Source: Candidatus Pacearchaeota archaeon (GTDB lineage: Archaea > Nanobdellota > Nanobdellia > Pacearchaeales > GW2011-AR1). Taken from it: a DNA stretch of 44,661 nucleotides. Shown piece after piece: positions 34,795 through 44,314 of the stretch (its first letter is position 1; each line of letters opens with the position of its first letter). A program made the position numbers and the translations under genes. The DNA lies in NCBI GenBank assembly GCA_017608305.1, contig JAFCGC010000009.1, positions 1 to 44,661 on the forward strand. Direction: 5' to 3'. Below the pieces are notes generated by a model that saw only the letters and a program-made list of their open reading frames with translations, did not search any database and was not told where the DNA came from.

Positions 34795-36654
34795 TTAAAT
34801 ATTATATCTTTTTCTTGATATAAAATAAATACCAAATATTAGTGAGACTGTTATAATTAATTGATAAATTCCAAAAAATCCAAGTTTAACTTGTGCAGGA
34901 CAAGGAACAGTATTGGATCCAGGAGCACAAGAAACTTCATCACTATTTGGATCATAATGGCAACATGATTCACCTGAATCATAAACATATCCTTCACCTA
35001 TGTCATCACAAGCTGGTTGATCATTTCCTGGAAAAGTATTATCTTCATCCCATTCCCAAGTAGCACCCCAAGAATAAGTAAGATAGCCATCATCACAATC
35101 ATCATCAAAACTACTCTCATTATAAGAACAAATTCCAATATCTATTGATTCAGTATCTCCTGGTGAAACACATCTTGAGATATTTTCTAAAACACATGAA
35201 GTTGTGTCTGTGTCCCATGCACATCTTTCTGTTAAAGTACAATCTCCTTCATCATAAGTGTTTCCTGCAACCACACATAAATCATCTGTACAATTTGTTG
35301 AATCAGAATAATGTCCACAAATTGAAATTCCACTACAAAAAGGGGGAGGTCCTGATCCTTCGTCAACATAAAGAGTATTACTATATTCCATTTCTCCACT
35401 TCCACTAATCCAGCCCACAAAAAAGAAATCAGTTGAACTTCCAGATCCCCTCATACTATTATTATATGTTGTTGTCCATGTTATAGTTAAAGGACTATTA
35501 TCAAATCCAAAAGTTCCTAATGCAGCTCTTGAAACCGGATTTCCTGTTGTGTTTTCAAAAACAAAAAACCAAATCTCATCTGAACTTGTGCAACCTGTTC
35601 CATCAAGAGTCATCTCTACAACATCTCCTTCTGTTGCTGTTGTTTGATTCCAATCAGCATTTGTTAGATCGCATTTTCCACATCCTGTTGTGTCTAACAT
35701 ACAATTAGAACATGTTAAGCTTCCAGCACTAAAACTAGAATCAAAATCTTGACAATCAACTCCTGAAGGTATTGTATTTCCATCACACTGTTCACCAGGA
35801 TGATTTATTGAATCATCTCCACAATATCCATCAATACCATTATTACACCCATTTGTATTTATTTTACAACCAGTACAACTCAGAGTTCCTCCTGTAAAAC
35901 CAAAATCACTACAACCCCACCCTACTGGTGCAGTTCCTTCTCCTTCACATTGTTCTCCTTCACTAATATTAACATAACCATCTCCACAATTAGGGGGTGG
36001 ACTGCAAGTTATTAGATCTGCAAAACAATCAGGATCTAAACAATCTCCTAAACCATCACAATCATTATCATAAGTATCATTACAACCAACAACCGATATA
36101 GGAAAAGAATTTTCTAAATTAGGGTTACTTTCTTGAATTAAATTATCTCCTTGAACCCACCACCCCCATCCAAGAGGATTTGTTGAATAATCTATGGTAT
36201 TGTCTGGACCATAATTATAAGCACAAATAACATTTTGAATTCCACAATAATCATACTCACATCTATATGGATTTGTTCCTATAGGAGGAGAGTCTATTTT
36301 TTGATAAAAACTTAAGTTATAACAATTATAATTATTTCTTATGCAAGCAAGAGAAGCATCACAAGTAATTTCATCACTTCCACAATTTCGCGATGGACAA
36401 CTCCCTCCTTCAGGATAACAAAAAGTAGTATCAAAGAAATAAGGAACATAAAGTTCTTTTAAAAAACTTGTTTGGCCTAATACAGGACAGATTTTTCCCT
36501 CATTATAGGGTATAGAAGTAGGGCAATTAACCCCTACATTTAATTCACAATTTACAATATCAGTACAATCAGCACTAACATTACTAATAAAAAAGATTAA
36601 TATTCCAAAAACAAACAACAAAATTATCCCCCTTTTCATCTTAAAATTAAGCAA
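34795..36654 (-). CDS. Cysteine-rich surface protein with two Myxococcus-type disulfide repeats and C-terminal TM
   Basis: CGDGYVNISEGEQCEGEG...GGTLSCTGCKINTNGC and CGDDSINHPGEQCDG...AGSLTCSNCMLDTTGC; signal peptide; C-terminal IITVSLIFGIYFISRKR. Confidence 0.85.
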   Translation of the reverse strand: MLNFKMKRGIILLFVFGILIFFISNVSADCTDIVNCELNVGVNCPTSIPYNEGKICPVLGQTSFLKELYVPYFFDTTFCYPEGGSCPSRNCGSDEITCDASLACIRNNYNCYNLSFYQKIDSPPIGTNPYRCEYDYCGIQNVICAYNYGPDNTIDYSTNPLGWGWWVQGDNLIQESNPNLENSFPISVVGCNDTYDNDCDGLGDCLDPDCFADLITCSPPPNCGDGYVNISEGEQCEGEGTAPVGWGCSDFGFTGGTLSCTGCKINTNGCNNGIDGYCGDDSINHPGEQCDGNTIPSGVDCQDFDSSFSAGSLTCSNCMLDTTGCGKCDLTNADWNQTTATEGDVVEMTLDGTGCTSSDEIWFFVFENTTGNPVSRAALGTFGFDNSPLTITWTTTYNNSMRGSGSSTDFFFVGWISGSGEMEYSNTLYVDEGSGPPPFCSGISICGHYSDSTNCTDDLCVVAGNTYDEGDCTLTERCAWDTDTTSCVLENISRCVSPGDTESIDIGICSYNESSFDDDCDDGYLTYSWGATWEWDEDNTFPGNDQPACDDIGEGYVYDSGESCCHYDPNSDEVSCAPGSNTVPCPAQVKLGFFGIYQLIITVSLIFGIYFISRKRYNI

Positions 36655-36678
36655 ATTATATTTATAAATATTCTTATA

Positions 36679-37083
36679 TTATTTTTGCCAACAAAATAAT
36701 CTAAGTTGTTTTGGATTATAAGTATCTAGGTTTGCAGAAATTATTATTGACCTAGTGTAAATATCTTTTTCAGGTAAATTTTCTGGTTCGCAAAACTCAT
36801 CCATTTGACAAACTTCTAACTCACAATCAAGATAATTGGGAATTTTTTCATTGACTTTAGTCTCAGCACTCAGAGTATTTTCATTTAAAATATCGTTCCT
36901 TATTGTATTATTTAACTGAATTCCTCTTAAAATAGAATTTTCAACAGAATAAATTTTACCAGAAGTATCTTGGATTTTCACATATCCTTGACTTATAATT
37001 GTAATTGCCACCCCCACTATTAGTAGAATTGCTACAATTGCTTCAATAATTTTGATCCATGCTTTACGATTCATTGTCACCAA
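36679..37083 (-). CDS. Pilin-like protein
   Basis: N-terminal KAWIKIIEAIVAILLIVGVAITIISQGYVKIQ; pilus locus. Confidence 0.7.
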   Translation of the reverse strand: MVTMNRKAWIKIIEAIVAILLIVGVAITIISQGYVKIQDTSGKIYSVENSILRGIQLNNTIRNDILNENTLSAETKVNEKIPNYLDCELEVCQMDEFCEPENLPEKDIYTRSIIISANLDTYNPKQLRLFCWQK

Positions 37084-37772
37084 ACTTTTATATTTATAAA
37101 TCCAGGTAAAATATTTGCATTTTTGTCTATATACTGAATTGGAATTTCTTGAATATAAATATTTGTAGAATGTTCTTGTTCACTTGTTTTTATAATTATT
37201 CCTTCACTATTAACAAAGCTAAAACCAAATCCTTTTCCAGGAGCAAGATTTAAAGATGCTTTAAAATTTTCATAATTAGCTGGTTCTGTTAAATTTCCAA
37301 TACTTTCTTCAAAAACATAAGTGTTTGTTTTTACTAATCCTATTACATAATTTTCTTCAAGAATTGGTTGACAATTCTCTAAATTAATTCCTAAATCAAG
37401 AAATTTATCTGAACTATAAATTTTAAAAAAATCTTTATTAGAGTCTATTTCTAATCTCCCTATTGCATAATCATAATTTTGAGAAACTTCAAGATTATCT
37501 TTTATTACTAATTTAGAATTATCAATAACATTGTTTATATTTTCTAATTCTATACAACTCTCAGTTATAGTATCTGTTATAGAGACTGTGATGCTTGTTA
37601 AATTAACAGAAACATTTTTTAGTAATTCAAATTCCAGATGATCTATTAAAAATTGTTCGTCTTCTTTTGTTTTTGTTGTAGGTGCCAGTATCGAATATAA
37701 GAAAATTAAAAAACCAATAAATATAATAAAAGAGAGCATAACTCCAAGATGTGAACCTCTTTTATTTCTCAT
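37077..37772 (-). CDS. Pilin-like/minor pilin protein
   Basis: RNKRGSHLGVMLSFIIFIGFLIFLYSILAP N-terminal hydrophobic helix after a basic segment. Confidence 0.7.
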   Translation of the reverse strand: MRNKRGSHLGVMLSFIIFIGFLIFLYSILAPTTKTKEDEQFLIDHLEFELLKNVSVNLTSITVSITDTITESCIELENINNVIDNSKLVIKDNLEVSQNYDYAIGRLEIDSNKDFFKIYSSDKFLDLGINLENCQPILEENYVIGLVKTNTYVFEESIGNLTEPANYENFKASLNLAPGKGFGFSFVNSEGIIIKTSEQEHSTNIYIQEIPIQYIDKNANILPGFINIKVW

Positions 37773-37814
37773 AAAAATTAAAAGTAAATTATATTTATTA
37801 ACTTATGTTTTAAA

Positions 37815-38639
37815 TTACCCAAAGAATAAACTAGCTCCTGCAGAGATTAAAAAAGAAATTAACATTAAAGCAAAAGAATGTTTGATTCCAGACTTTAAAC
37901 TTCCTTCTGCTAGCTTACCTATTGTTAATCCACTAAAAAAACCTTGAATTAAAAGTAAATATAAAAATGAGCTAGAAATTGCTTCTTGATCTATTGTAGT
38001 TGTATTTGCTCCTATTTCTCCGCTTATACCTGAAATACCACTCACCATTGGAAGAATCTTAAATTGCATTACTAAAATAATAACTAGAAATACTAAAAAT
38101 ATAATATAGCCTTGAACAACGAGTGTAGAAATAGTTGCTTTTCTTTCTTTTTTTAGTTTATCTGACATATTTACTGCTCCTGCAACAGATTCTAGGATTT
38201 CCCCAATGTCTCCTCCTGCTTTTTCTGCTTGCCCTATTAGAGTCAAGGCTCTTGAAATTGTTTTATTATTCACATCTCTTGAAAATACTTGTAGAGAAAA
38301 ACTTAGAGGAATACCCAGGGAAATTTGATTACTTAGTTTTTTGATATTCTCAGTTAATACCCCATAAGACTTGTGTCTCAGATTAATAATACTCTTACTT
38401 ATTGAAACCCCTGTTTTAACACTCTCAACTAAATTTCTAGCAAATTCTAGAAACATTTCTTCTTTTTCAGCAGCTATTTTAGTCTCATTAATTACAGAGA
38501 CTACAAAAGGAGAAACTCCAACCAAAACCCCCATTCCCATTAAGAGAAAGAAAAATTTAGTTCCCATTAAAAACAGAGAACAAATTATTATTAGTGCTGC
38601 CAATCCAATTCCAATCAGATGTGTTTTTCTAATTTCCAT
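37815..38639 (-). CDS. TadC/GspF-type pilus assembly membrane protein
   Basis: FARNLVESVKTGVSISKSIINL; ALTLIGQAEKAGGDIGEILESVA. Confidence 0.88.
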   Translation of the reverse strand: MEIRKTHLIGIGLAALIIICSLFLMGTKFFFLLMGMGVLVGVSPFVVSVINETKIAAEKEEMFLEFARNLVESVKTGVSISKSIINLRHKSYGVLTENIKKLSNQISLGIPLSFSLQVFSRDVNNKTISRALTLIGQAEKAGGDIGEILESVAGAVNMSDKLKKERKATISTLVVQGYIIFLVFLVIILVMQFKILPMVSGISGISGEIGANTTTIDQEAISSSFLYLLLIQGFFSGLTIGKLAEGSLKSGIKHSFALMLISFLISAGASLFFG

Positions 38640-38640
38640 T

Positions 38641-39951
38641 TTATTCTGAAGATTGTTTTATGTGTAAAAAAGTTAAAAAAATGACATTTGCCAATGATAC
38701 CCCCAAAATCATTATTAGAGTGATCATTGAAGTGCTTAACCAGCTTAATCCACTTATGCTCATCATCATCAATAATAACATTAAAATCATAGGGGATGCA
38801 ATTACAACACTAATGTAAATATCCATAAAAGTTTCAGCAGATTTTGTATTTTTTTCTTTTTCAATTCTGTGTTCAAAAAGAAGGGTTTGAGATCTTTTAT
38901 CAAAAAATTCTGGAAGATCTCCACCAGAATTAATAGTAGTAGCTAGACCATTTAAGAGTTCTGCAAGTTTTGTGCTAGGAGTATTAAAAGCAACATTTCT
39001 CAATGCAGTCGATAAATCATTCCCATAAATATTAATCTCATTTATTATTTTGATAAATTCTTTTTCAAGATTAGGATATTCTCCTGTAGAGATTATTATG
39101 CTAAATATTTTATTGGGTTCTATCATTGAGCCTGAAATTGCAGCCATGTGTATTGTTGCAAAAGGTAATTCTTGATTTATTTTTATTGCAGCAGTTTTTT
39201 TTTCTAAAGAAGGATAAAAATACATTATTAAAAAAGTTGCAATAGGAACTGCAAACAAAATCCAAAAAACCTTAGCAACTCTTTCTCCTGCACTCTCAAT
39301 AGCCTTGGTTACAATAGGTAAAGTAGAACCAATATTAAAAAATAAAAAAAACAAGAAGATAAGAGCTCCTGCAATTATAGATAAAAAAGTTGTGAATAAA
39401 ATTACAGAAATATAACTAGAAGGAGTAAATTGCATTTTGGATTTTACTAAGTCTCTTTCTAGAGTCCTGAAAAAGGATTTTTTGAGTAGTTTAGTAGAAA
39501 ATTTATAACAGCATCTATTTGCTATTTTAACATAAGGATTTGGTTTTCTTACTTTTTTCTTTGCAACCTTTTTCTTTTTCTTTTTTATTCTTTTTAGAGT
39601 TTCTTTATCAAGACTCGAGATTTTGGGGTTCTTTTTTTGCATAGACTCTAGAGAAGGTAATTTTTTAGTTTTTGGTTTTAAACTAGTTATAGATTTTTTT
39701 TCTATTTTTGGTTGGCTTTTTGTAATTAAAGGTCTTGATATATTGATGCCTTCTAAGGCCCTTAACCCCTCCATATTTGTTTTTTTCAAAGAAGTCTTTA
39801 GAGAATTTATCTGGCTTTCAATTATTTTATTCTCTTCTGGATTTCTTGTATGTTGAAGAGAGTTAAATAGGTTATTCAATTCCTTAACAATTTTTTTCTC
39901 CTTTGATATACTGTGTTTCAACTTAGTTAAACCATCTATTCTGTTTATCAT
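38641..39951 (-). CDS. TadC/GspF-type pilus assembly membrane protein with charged N-terminal extension
   Basis: ELPFATIHMAAISGSMIEPNKIFSIIISTGEY; NSGGDLPEFFDKRSQTLL. Confidence 0.88.
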   Translation of the reverse strand: MINRIDGLTKLKHSISKEKKIVKELNNLFNSLQHTRNPEENKIIESQINSLKTSLKKTNMEGLRALEGINISRPLITKSQPKIEKKSITSLKPKTKKLPSLESMQKKNPKISSLDKETLKRIKKKKKKVAKKKVRKPNPYVKIANRCCYKFSTKLLKKSFFRTLERDLVKSKMQFTPSSYISVILFTTFLSIIAGALIFLFFLFFNIGSTLPIVTKAIESAGERVAKVFWILFAVPIATFLIMYFYPSLEKKTAAIKINQELPFATIHMAAISGSMIEPNKIFSIIISTGEYPNLEKEFIKIINEINIYGNDLSTALRNVAFNTPSTKLAELLNGLATTINSGGDLPEFFDKRSQTLLFEHRIEKEKNTKSAETFMDIYISVVIASPMILMLLLMMMSISGLSWLSTSMITLIMILGVSLANVIFLTFLHIKQSSE

Positions 39952-40112
39952 CTTAATATCTCATTTATTCTTTTTTGGATCTGAAGAATGAATTTTTTTA
40001 TTTTGTTAAAATTAGTAGAATCTCTTTTTTCATAAGCATTACTTAATTTTATTTCTGCTTCTTCTAAAGAGTTTATTAATTGGTTTAAAAATTCTATTTC
40101 CCCTCTTTTCAT
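39948..40112 (-). CDS. Small coiled-coil-like ORF, 54 aa (MKRGEIEFLNQLINSLEEAEIKLSNAYEKRDSTNFNKIKKFILQIQKRINEILR)
   Basis: Manual translation; stop overlaps the next gene's start (ATGA); fills the gap between ATPase and TadC-type genes. Confidence 0.65.
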   Translation of the reverse strand: MKRGEIEFLNQLINSLEEAEIKLSNAYEKRDSTNFNKIKKFILQIQKRINEILR

Positions 40113-40150
40113 AGCCAGGAGAAGTAATTTAGATTATTAAATATTTTGAT

Positions 40151-41710
40151 TTATTCAATTCCAAATTTTTTCAGAGTTTCTTGAGGTTTTTTATAATATT
40201 GATTTATTATGTCTTGTACCTTATTAAAATCAAAAACTTTTTTTCTGTACATGGAGTAGATTAAATGAACCCTTTTTCTAAACTCTAGTTCTAATTTTTC
40301 CATGCTAATACCATATCTTCTTGAAATTTTTTCAAATACCTTGCTATTTTTCTTAAAATAAAATTGATTGTCTTGAGGATTCCAAGTAAAAGGAGTGTTT
40401 GTTATGGCCACACCATTAGAATTTACATTGACTATCTCTACAATGTCTTTTAACTTTCTTGTGCTTTGCTTATTGACTATTGCATGGCTCATTATACAGA
40501 CACAATCAAGAATATTTAACAGAGTTGGAGGTAATTCAATTGGAGGAGTTTCTAGTCTTTTTATTACAGTATCAACAGAATCTGCATGCATGGTGCTCAA
40601 AGAAGAATGTCCAGATGCCATGCCCTGAAATAAAACATATGTTTCTTTTCCCCTTACTTCCCCAACAATCACATAATCTGGATTTTGACGAAATGAACTT
40701 TTTAATAGTGTGAATAAGTTAACTTCACCTATTTTTTCTAATCCAGTAGCTCCCCTGACAACACTCGGAAGCCAATTTTCTCTAGGAAGATTCAATTCTC
40801 GAGTATCTTCTATACTCACAACCCTAGCTTCAGGAGGAATAAAAAATATCACTGCATTTAACAGGGTTGTTTTACCTGAAGAAGTACCTCCTGTGATCAA
40901 AACATTCATTTTATGTTCAACCAACATCCATAAGTATGCAATCATTTCTGGACTCAGAGTCCCAAAAGAAATTAATTGAATTGGAGTCCAAGGATTTTTA
41001 GTGAATTTTCTTATAGTGAATGTTGGTCCTCTACTAGTAATGTCTTTTGTATATGTAGCATTTACTCTGCTTCCATCAGGAAGACTCCCATCTAAAATAG
41101 GAGAAGAATAAGAAATATATTTTCCACATCTCTGTGCAAGCTTTTCAACAAAATTCGTTAGTTTATTTAAATCTTTTAAAATAACATTTGTTTTAATATT
41201 TCTATAGATCCTGTGGACAATGTACAAAGGAGTATTACCTCCATTACATTCAATATCTTCCACATAATAATCTTTTAATAAAGGATCTATTTCATTAAAT
41301 CCGATAAAATCTCTAACTAAATAATAAAATATTTTTTTATAGGTCTCATAAGAAATATTTAATCCAAGTTCAGTTGCCAATAATTTAAATCGTTTATCAA
41401 TATAATCTAGTAAAACTTCTGTATTTTTCTGGATCACTGTATCAAAATTAATCATATCTCTCATAGCAGAAATTATTTGATTCTTGTATTTTATTTCTGT
41501 ATCATTTAAATGTGGTTCTTCAACTTCATATACTAACTCATATATTTTTGGATCCCAATAAATATGCACATATGCAAAAGGAGAAATCAAAGCATATCTT
41601 ACATTGATTTTTGTTTTATCTTTTGTTTTTTTTAATTTAGGCGTTTTTGGAGAAAAAGTTATTTTTACTCTTTCATAATCTTGTATACCTAATTCTTTTT
41701 TTCTAGACAT
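40151..41710 (-). CDS. Type IV pilus/type II secretion ATPase (GspE/TadA/VirB11-like)
   Basis: MNVLITGGTSSGKTTLLNAVIFFIPPEARVVSIEDTRELNLP; DYVIVGEVRGKETYVLFQGMASGHSSLSTMHADS. Confidence 0.95.
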   Translation of the reverse strand: MSRKKELGIQDYERVKITFSPKTPKLKKTKDKTKINVRYALISPFAYVHIYWDPKIYELVYEVEEPHLNDTEIKYKNQIISAMRDMINFDTVIQKNTEVLLDYIDKRFKLLATELGLNISYETYKKIFYYLVRDFIGFNEIDPLLKDYYVEDIECNGGNTPLYIVHRIYRNIKTNVILKDLNKLTNFVEKLAQRCGKYISYSSPILDGSLPDGSRVNATYTKDITSRGPTFTIRKFTKNPWTPIQLISFGTLSPEMIAYLWMLVEHKMNVLITGGTSSGKTTLLNAVIFFIPPEARVVSIEDTRELNLPRENWLPSVVRGATGLEKIGEVNLFTLLKSSFRQNPDYVIVGEVRGKETYVLFQGMASGHSSLSTMHADSVDTVIKRLETPPIELPPTLLNILDCVCIMSHAIVNKQSTRKLKDIVEIVNVNSNGVAITNTPFTWNPQDNQFYFKKNSKVFEKISRRYGISMEKLELEFRKRVHLIYSMYRKKVFDFNKVQDIINQYYKKPQETLKKFGIE

Positions 41711-41711
41711 T

Positions 41712-42227
41712 TTAGCTCATTTCCACATCAATTGTTGTTGGATTTCCTCCTTTATTTGAAAAAAATAATTTATAAGGCGTTGAAGATTTTGTGAAAGATT
41801 TTAATTCATCATTTCCTTGATAAGTTATATTGTATCTTCCAGTATAGTCTCTTGTTAGAGTCACTATGTTGTATCCTGCTCTTTTTTCAGTATATACAAT
41901 CAAGTCTCCATAATAAACTTTTCTTCCTGGTTCACTATAAATCTCTTTGCTCTCCATCTCAAATATTATTTTATTGTTTTCCCCATCTAGGTTTAAAACT
42001 CCTTTTTTTATTCCAATTTCTACTAATCTTTTATTTCCCTGGCCTCCTTCTTCAAGAGACAAAATAATCAAATCCATATTTTCTATCATCCCTATAGATT
42101 GTTCAATAATTCCTCTATCTTGAATTTGTTCTATTTTTGGTTTTACAAAAGATAAAACTAGTCCAATCATAATAAAAGCAATTAAAGTATAGATGACTGT
42201 CTCTACCCAAACCTGACCTCTTTTCAT
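41712..42227 (-). CDS. Pilin-like protein
   Basis: MKRGQVWVETVIYTLIAFIMIGLVLSFVKPKIEQIQ. Confidence 0.75.
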   Translation of the reverse strand: MKRGQVWVETVIYTLIAFIMIGLVLSFVKPKIEQIQDRGIIEQSIGMIENMDLIILSLEEGGQGNKRLVEIGIKKGVLNLDGENNKIIFEMESKEIYSEPGRKVYYGDLIVYTEKRAGYNIVTLTRDYTGRYNITYQGNDELKSFTKSSTPYKLFFSNKGGNPTTIDVEMS

Positions 42228-42276
42228 ATATCTCTAAATGAGAATTAGTTTATAATGTTTTTCCTAGAAGTAAAAT

Positions 42277-42786
42277 TCAGCTTAATAATGCCATACAATT
42301 ATCAATATTTATTAATTCGTCAGAAATCTCACATTGTTTTTTATTTAAAATAGGGGCTATTTTTATAGAATCAGGATTTTCTAAACTCCCACTCATGTCA
42401 AGAACATATGTTTTACCTTCATTTTTTCCAGGAACATTTATATTTTCATTATAATTTCCATTGAATTCTCTAATGTTTGTATAACTTGTACCATCAACAA
42501 CTTTAATACTCTCAGACCCACCTTCATTAGACAAGCCCACTAAAAATTCTGTTATTTCTATGTTCCCAATTTCTACTGAGAACCTTAATTCTTTACTTGT
42601 ACTGTTATAACAAGTATATCTATTGTTTAGACTTAGTTTGTTAAGAGTATCTATGCACTCCATTTCTTCAATTTTTTTATTTATGAGATTCTTTACAATA
42701 CTCCAAACAAGTCCAACTGCAACCAGAGCTAAAAGAATTAAAATTACTACAGTAACAACCATTGATAAACCTCTTTTATTTTTCAT
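42277..42786 (-). CDS. Pilin-like protein, class III signal peptide
   Basis: MKNKRGLSMVVTVVILILLALVAVGLVWSIVKNLI. Confidence 0.8.
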   Translation of the reverse strand: MKNKRGLSMVVTVVILILLALVAVGLVWSIVKNLINKKIEEMECIDTLNKLSLNNRYTCYNSTSKELRFSVEIGNIEITEFLVGLSNEGGSESIKVVDGTSYTNIREFNGNYNENINVPGKNEGKTYVLDMSGSLENPDSIKIAPILNKKQCEISDELINIDNCMALLS

Positions 42787-42788
42787 AT

Positions 42789-43220
42789 TTAAAAAATTTC
42801 ATGTCCGTATATTTCTTCACAAGTATAACTCTTATAACCTTCTTTAGAATTACCTAATAAAACAGGAATAAGTATTATTTTATCTGCACTCCCAGCACCT
42901 ATACTTCCTGAAAATACTCCTCCTTGATTTATGGCTGAATTTAAATCTATTGTAGAATATCCTCCACCTTCAAATATTTTAATTTTCATTGCATAAATTG
43001 GAACATTTCCTATATTTGAAACATACAACATGTCTGCACTAAAATCATAACTTGCTTCAAATTCTACATCTTCACACGCAAGTTTTATATTTTGACCAAA
43101 TTTTATTCCTTGTTCTTCTACCATTCCCCTAAACCAGAGAAAAATTATTAACCCAATTATTATTACCATAGCAATTAATAGAACAGTTGCAATTACTGGT
43201 GACAATCCTCTTTTTTTCAT
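42789..43220 (-). CDS. Archaeal type IV pilin-like protein
   Basis: MKKRGLSPVIATVLLIAMVIIIGLIIFLWFRGMV, canonical SPVIATVLLIA motif. Confidence 0.85.
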   Translation of the reverse strand: MKKRGLSPVIATVLLIAMVIIIGLIIFLWFRGMVEEQGIKFGQNIKLACEDVEFEASYDFSADMLYVSNIGNVPIYAMKIKIFEGGGYSTIDLNSAINQGGVFSGSIGAGSADKIILIPVLLGNSKEGYKSYTCEEIYGHEIF

Positions 43221-43254
43221 TTTAATATTAATGTATTCTTACTTTTAAATTTTG

Positions 43255-43773
43255 TTATGTTATTATACATCCAATTAATTTTTCTTTAATTTTTGCATTC
43301 CCACAACTAAGAATTCTCTGCCTATTGTTTTCTTCTTGCCATCTCATAGGAATTATTTCAATTGACTTTATTTGACTATAAAAAGTTCCACTAAGATTAA
43401 ATTTGTGGATTACTCTCTGGCCTGATTTAAAAGAATTTAAAGGTCCTGCAAATTTTATTCCAGGATCTAATAGTTGAAGGCCATCTGCATAATTTGAAAG
43501 TTTGATTGTGGCAACATCTTGGGAAGAAGTATTTGAAGCATAAATATAATACCCTCCAATATCAAATCTTCCATTATTTTCTAATTCAAGGATTATCTCT
43601 GAATCTTGGCAACTTTTATCTTTAATAAAAAGTGAGACTCCATCAGGGCAATCCAAGCCTTCTTTAGGCACATATGTTTTTAATTGCTGATAAACCACAG
43701 CAGAAATAATAATCACAAATGTTATTAACAAAACATATCCAATCATTGGGCTTATTCCAAATTTATTTTTCAT
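43255..43773 (-). CDS. Archaeal type IV pilin-like protein
   Basis: MKNKFGISPMIGYVLLITFVIIISAVVYQQLKTYV. Confidence 0.8.
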   Translation of the reverse strand: MKNKFGISPMIGYVLLITFVIIISAVVYQQLKTYVPKEGLDCPDGVSLFIKDKSCQDSEIILELENNGRFDIGGYYIYASNTSSQDVATIKLSNYADGLQLLDPGIKFAGPLNSFKSGQRVIHKFNLSGTFYSQIKSIEIIPMRWQEENNRQRILSCGNAKIKEKLIGCIIT

Positions 43774-43775
43774 TT

Positions 43776-44240
43776 TTATCCTGTTAAAATGTACTTTTCA
43801 TCACCAATATTTTTAGAAAGTATAAAATAAAAGTTTTTCCCTGGTTTTAGATCAAATCTATAAACATTATCTTCTAGATTAACTTCAATAATAGGATCAT
43901 TTTCAGTTAGTTTATCACTATGGTCTTCTTTAATCTTATTTTCATCGTATTTATACATCTCTATGCTACCTTTTTCTCCCACAATATAATAAACATCAAC
44001 ACCTTTTCCAATATAAGATGAATAATTCTGAGTAAAATCCCCTATTTTGTTTTGAGTATTATAAGTGTCATAATCTAATACTCTTTGAGCTTCTATTTTT
44101 AATTCTTCCCTAACTTCTTCTAGTTGAGTAGGAGTTTGTTTTCTTGAATAATTTGTAATTGAAGCAAAACCAATTATCATCGCAATTATTATTAAAGCAG
44201 ACACTAAATAAAATTGTCCAGACTTATCACCCAGTTTCAT
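43776..44240 (-). CDS. Pilin-like protein, first gene of the pilus locus
   Basis: MKLGDKSGQFYLVSALIIIAMIIGFASITNYSRKQ. Confidence 0.7.
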   Translation of the reverse strand: MKLGDKSGQFYLVSALIIIAMIIGFASITNYSRKQTPTQLEEVREELKIEAQRVLDYDTYNTQNKIGDFTQNYSSYIGKGVDVYYIVGEKGSIEMYKYDENKIKEDHSDKLTENDPIIEVNLEDNVYRFDLKPGKNFYFILSKNIGDEKYILTG

Positions 44241-44275
44241 AAAAAAATAAAGAGAAATATGTTTATTAAACTTAG

Positions 44276-44304
44276 GGTTATAACCTTATGTCGGTTACTT
44301 AACC
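44276..44304. promoter_or_regulatory. Tandem palindromes GGTTATAACC and GGTTACTTAACC upstream of the pilus operon
   Basis: Two perfect GGTTA-N(0/2)-TAACC inverted repeats 7 nt apart, just upstream of a TATA-like GTTTAATAAAC (compl. 44261-44271) that sits ~26 nt before the ATG at 44240. Confidence 0.5.
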
Positions 44305-44314
44305 TTTAGGAGAT

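Noticed and set aside
35145-35708. ORFs 35145-35408 (+), 35232-35420 (-), 35520-35708 (+)
   Set aside because: Embedded in the Cys-rich surface protein gene in other frames; low-complexity shadow translations.
40395-40979. Plus-strand ORFs opposite the pilus ATPase gene
   Set aside because: Antisense to a strongly supported ATPase; no independent evidence.
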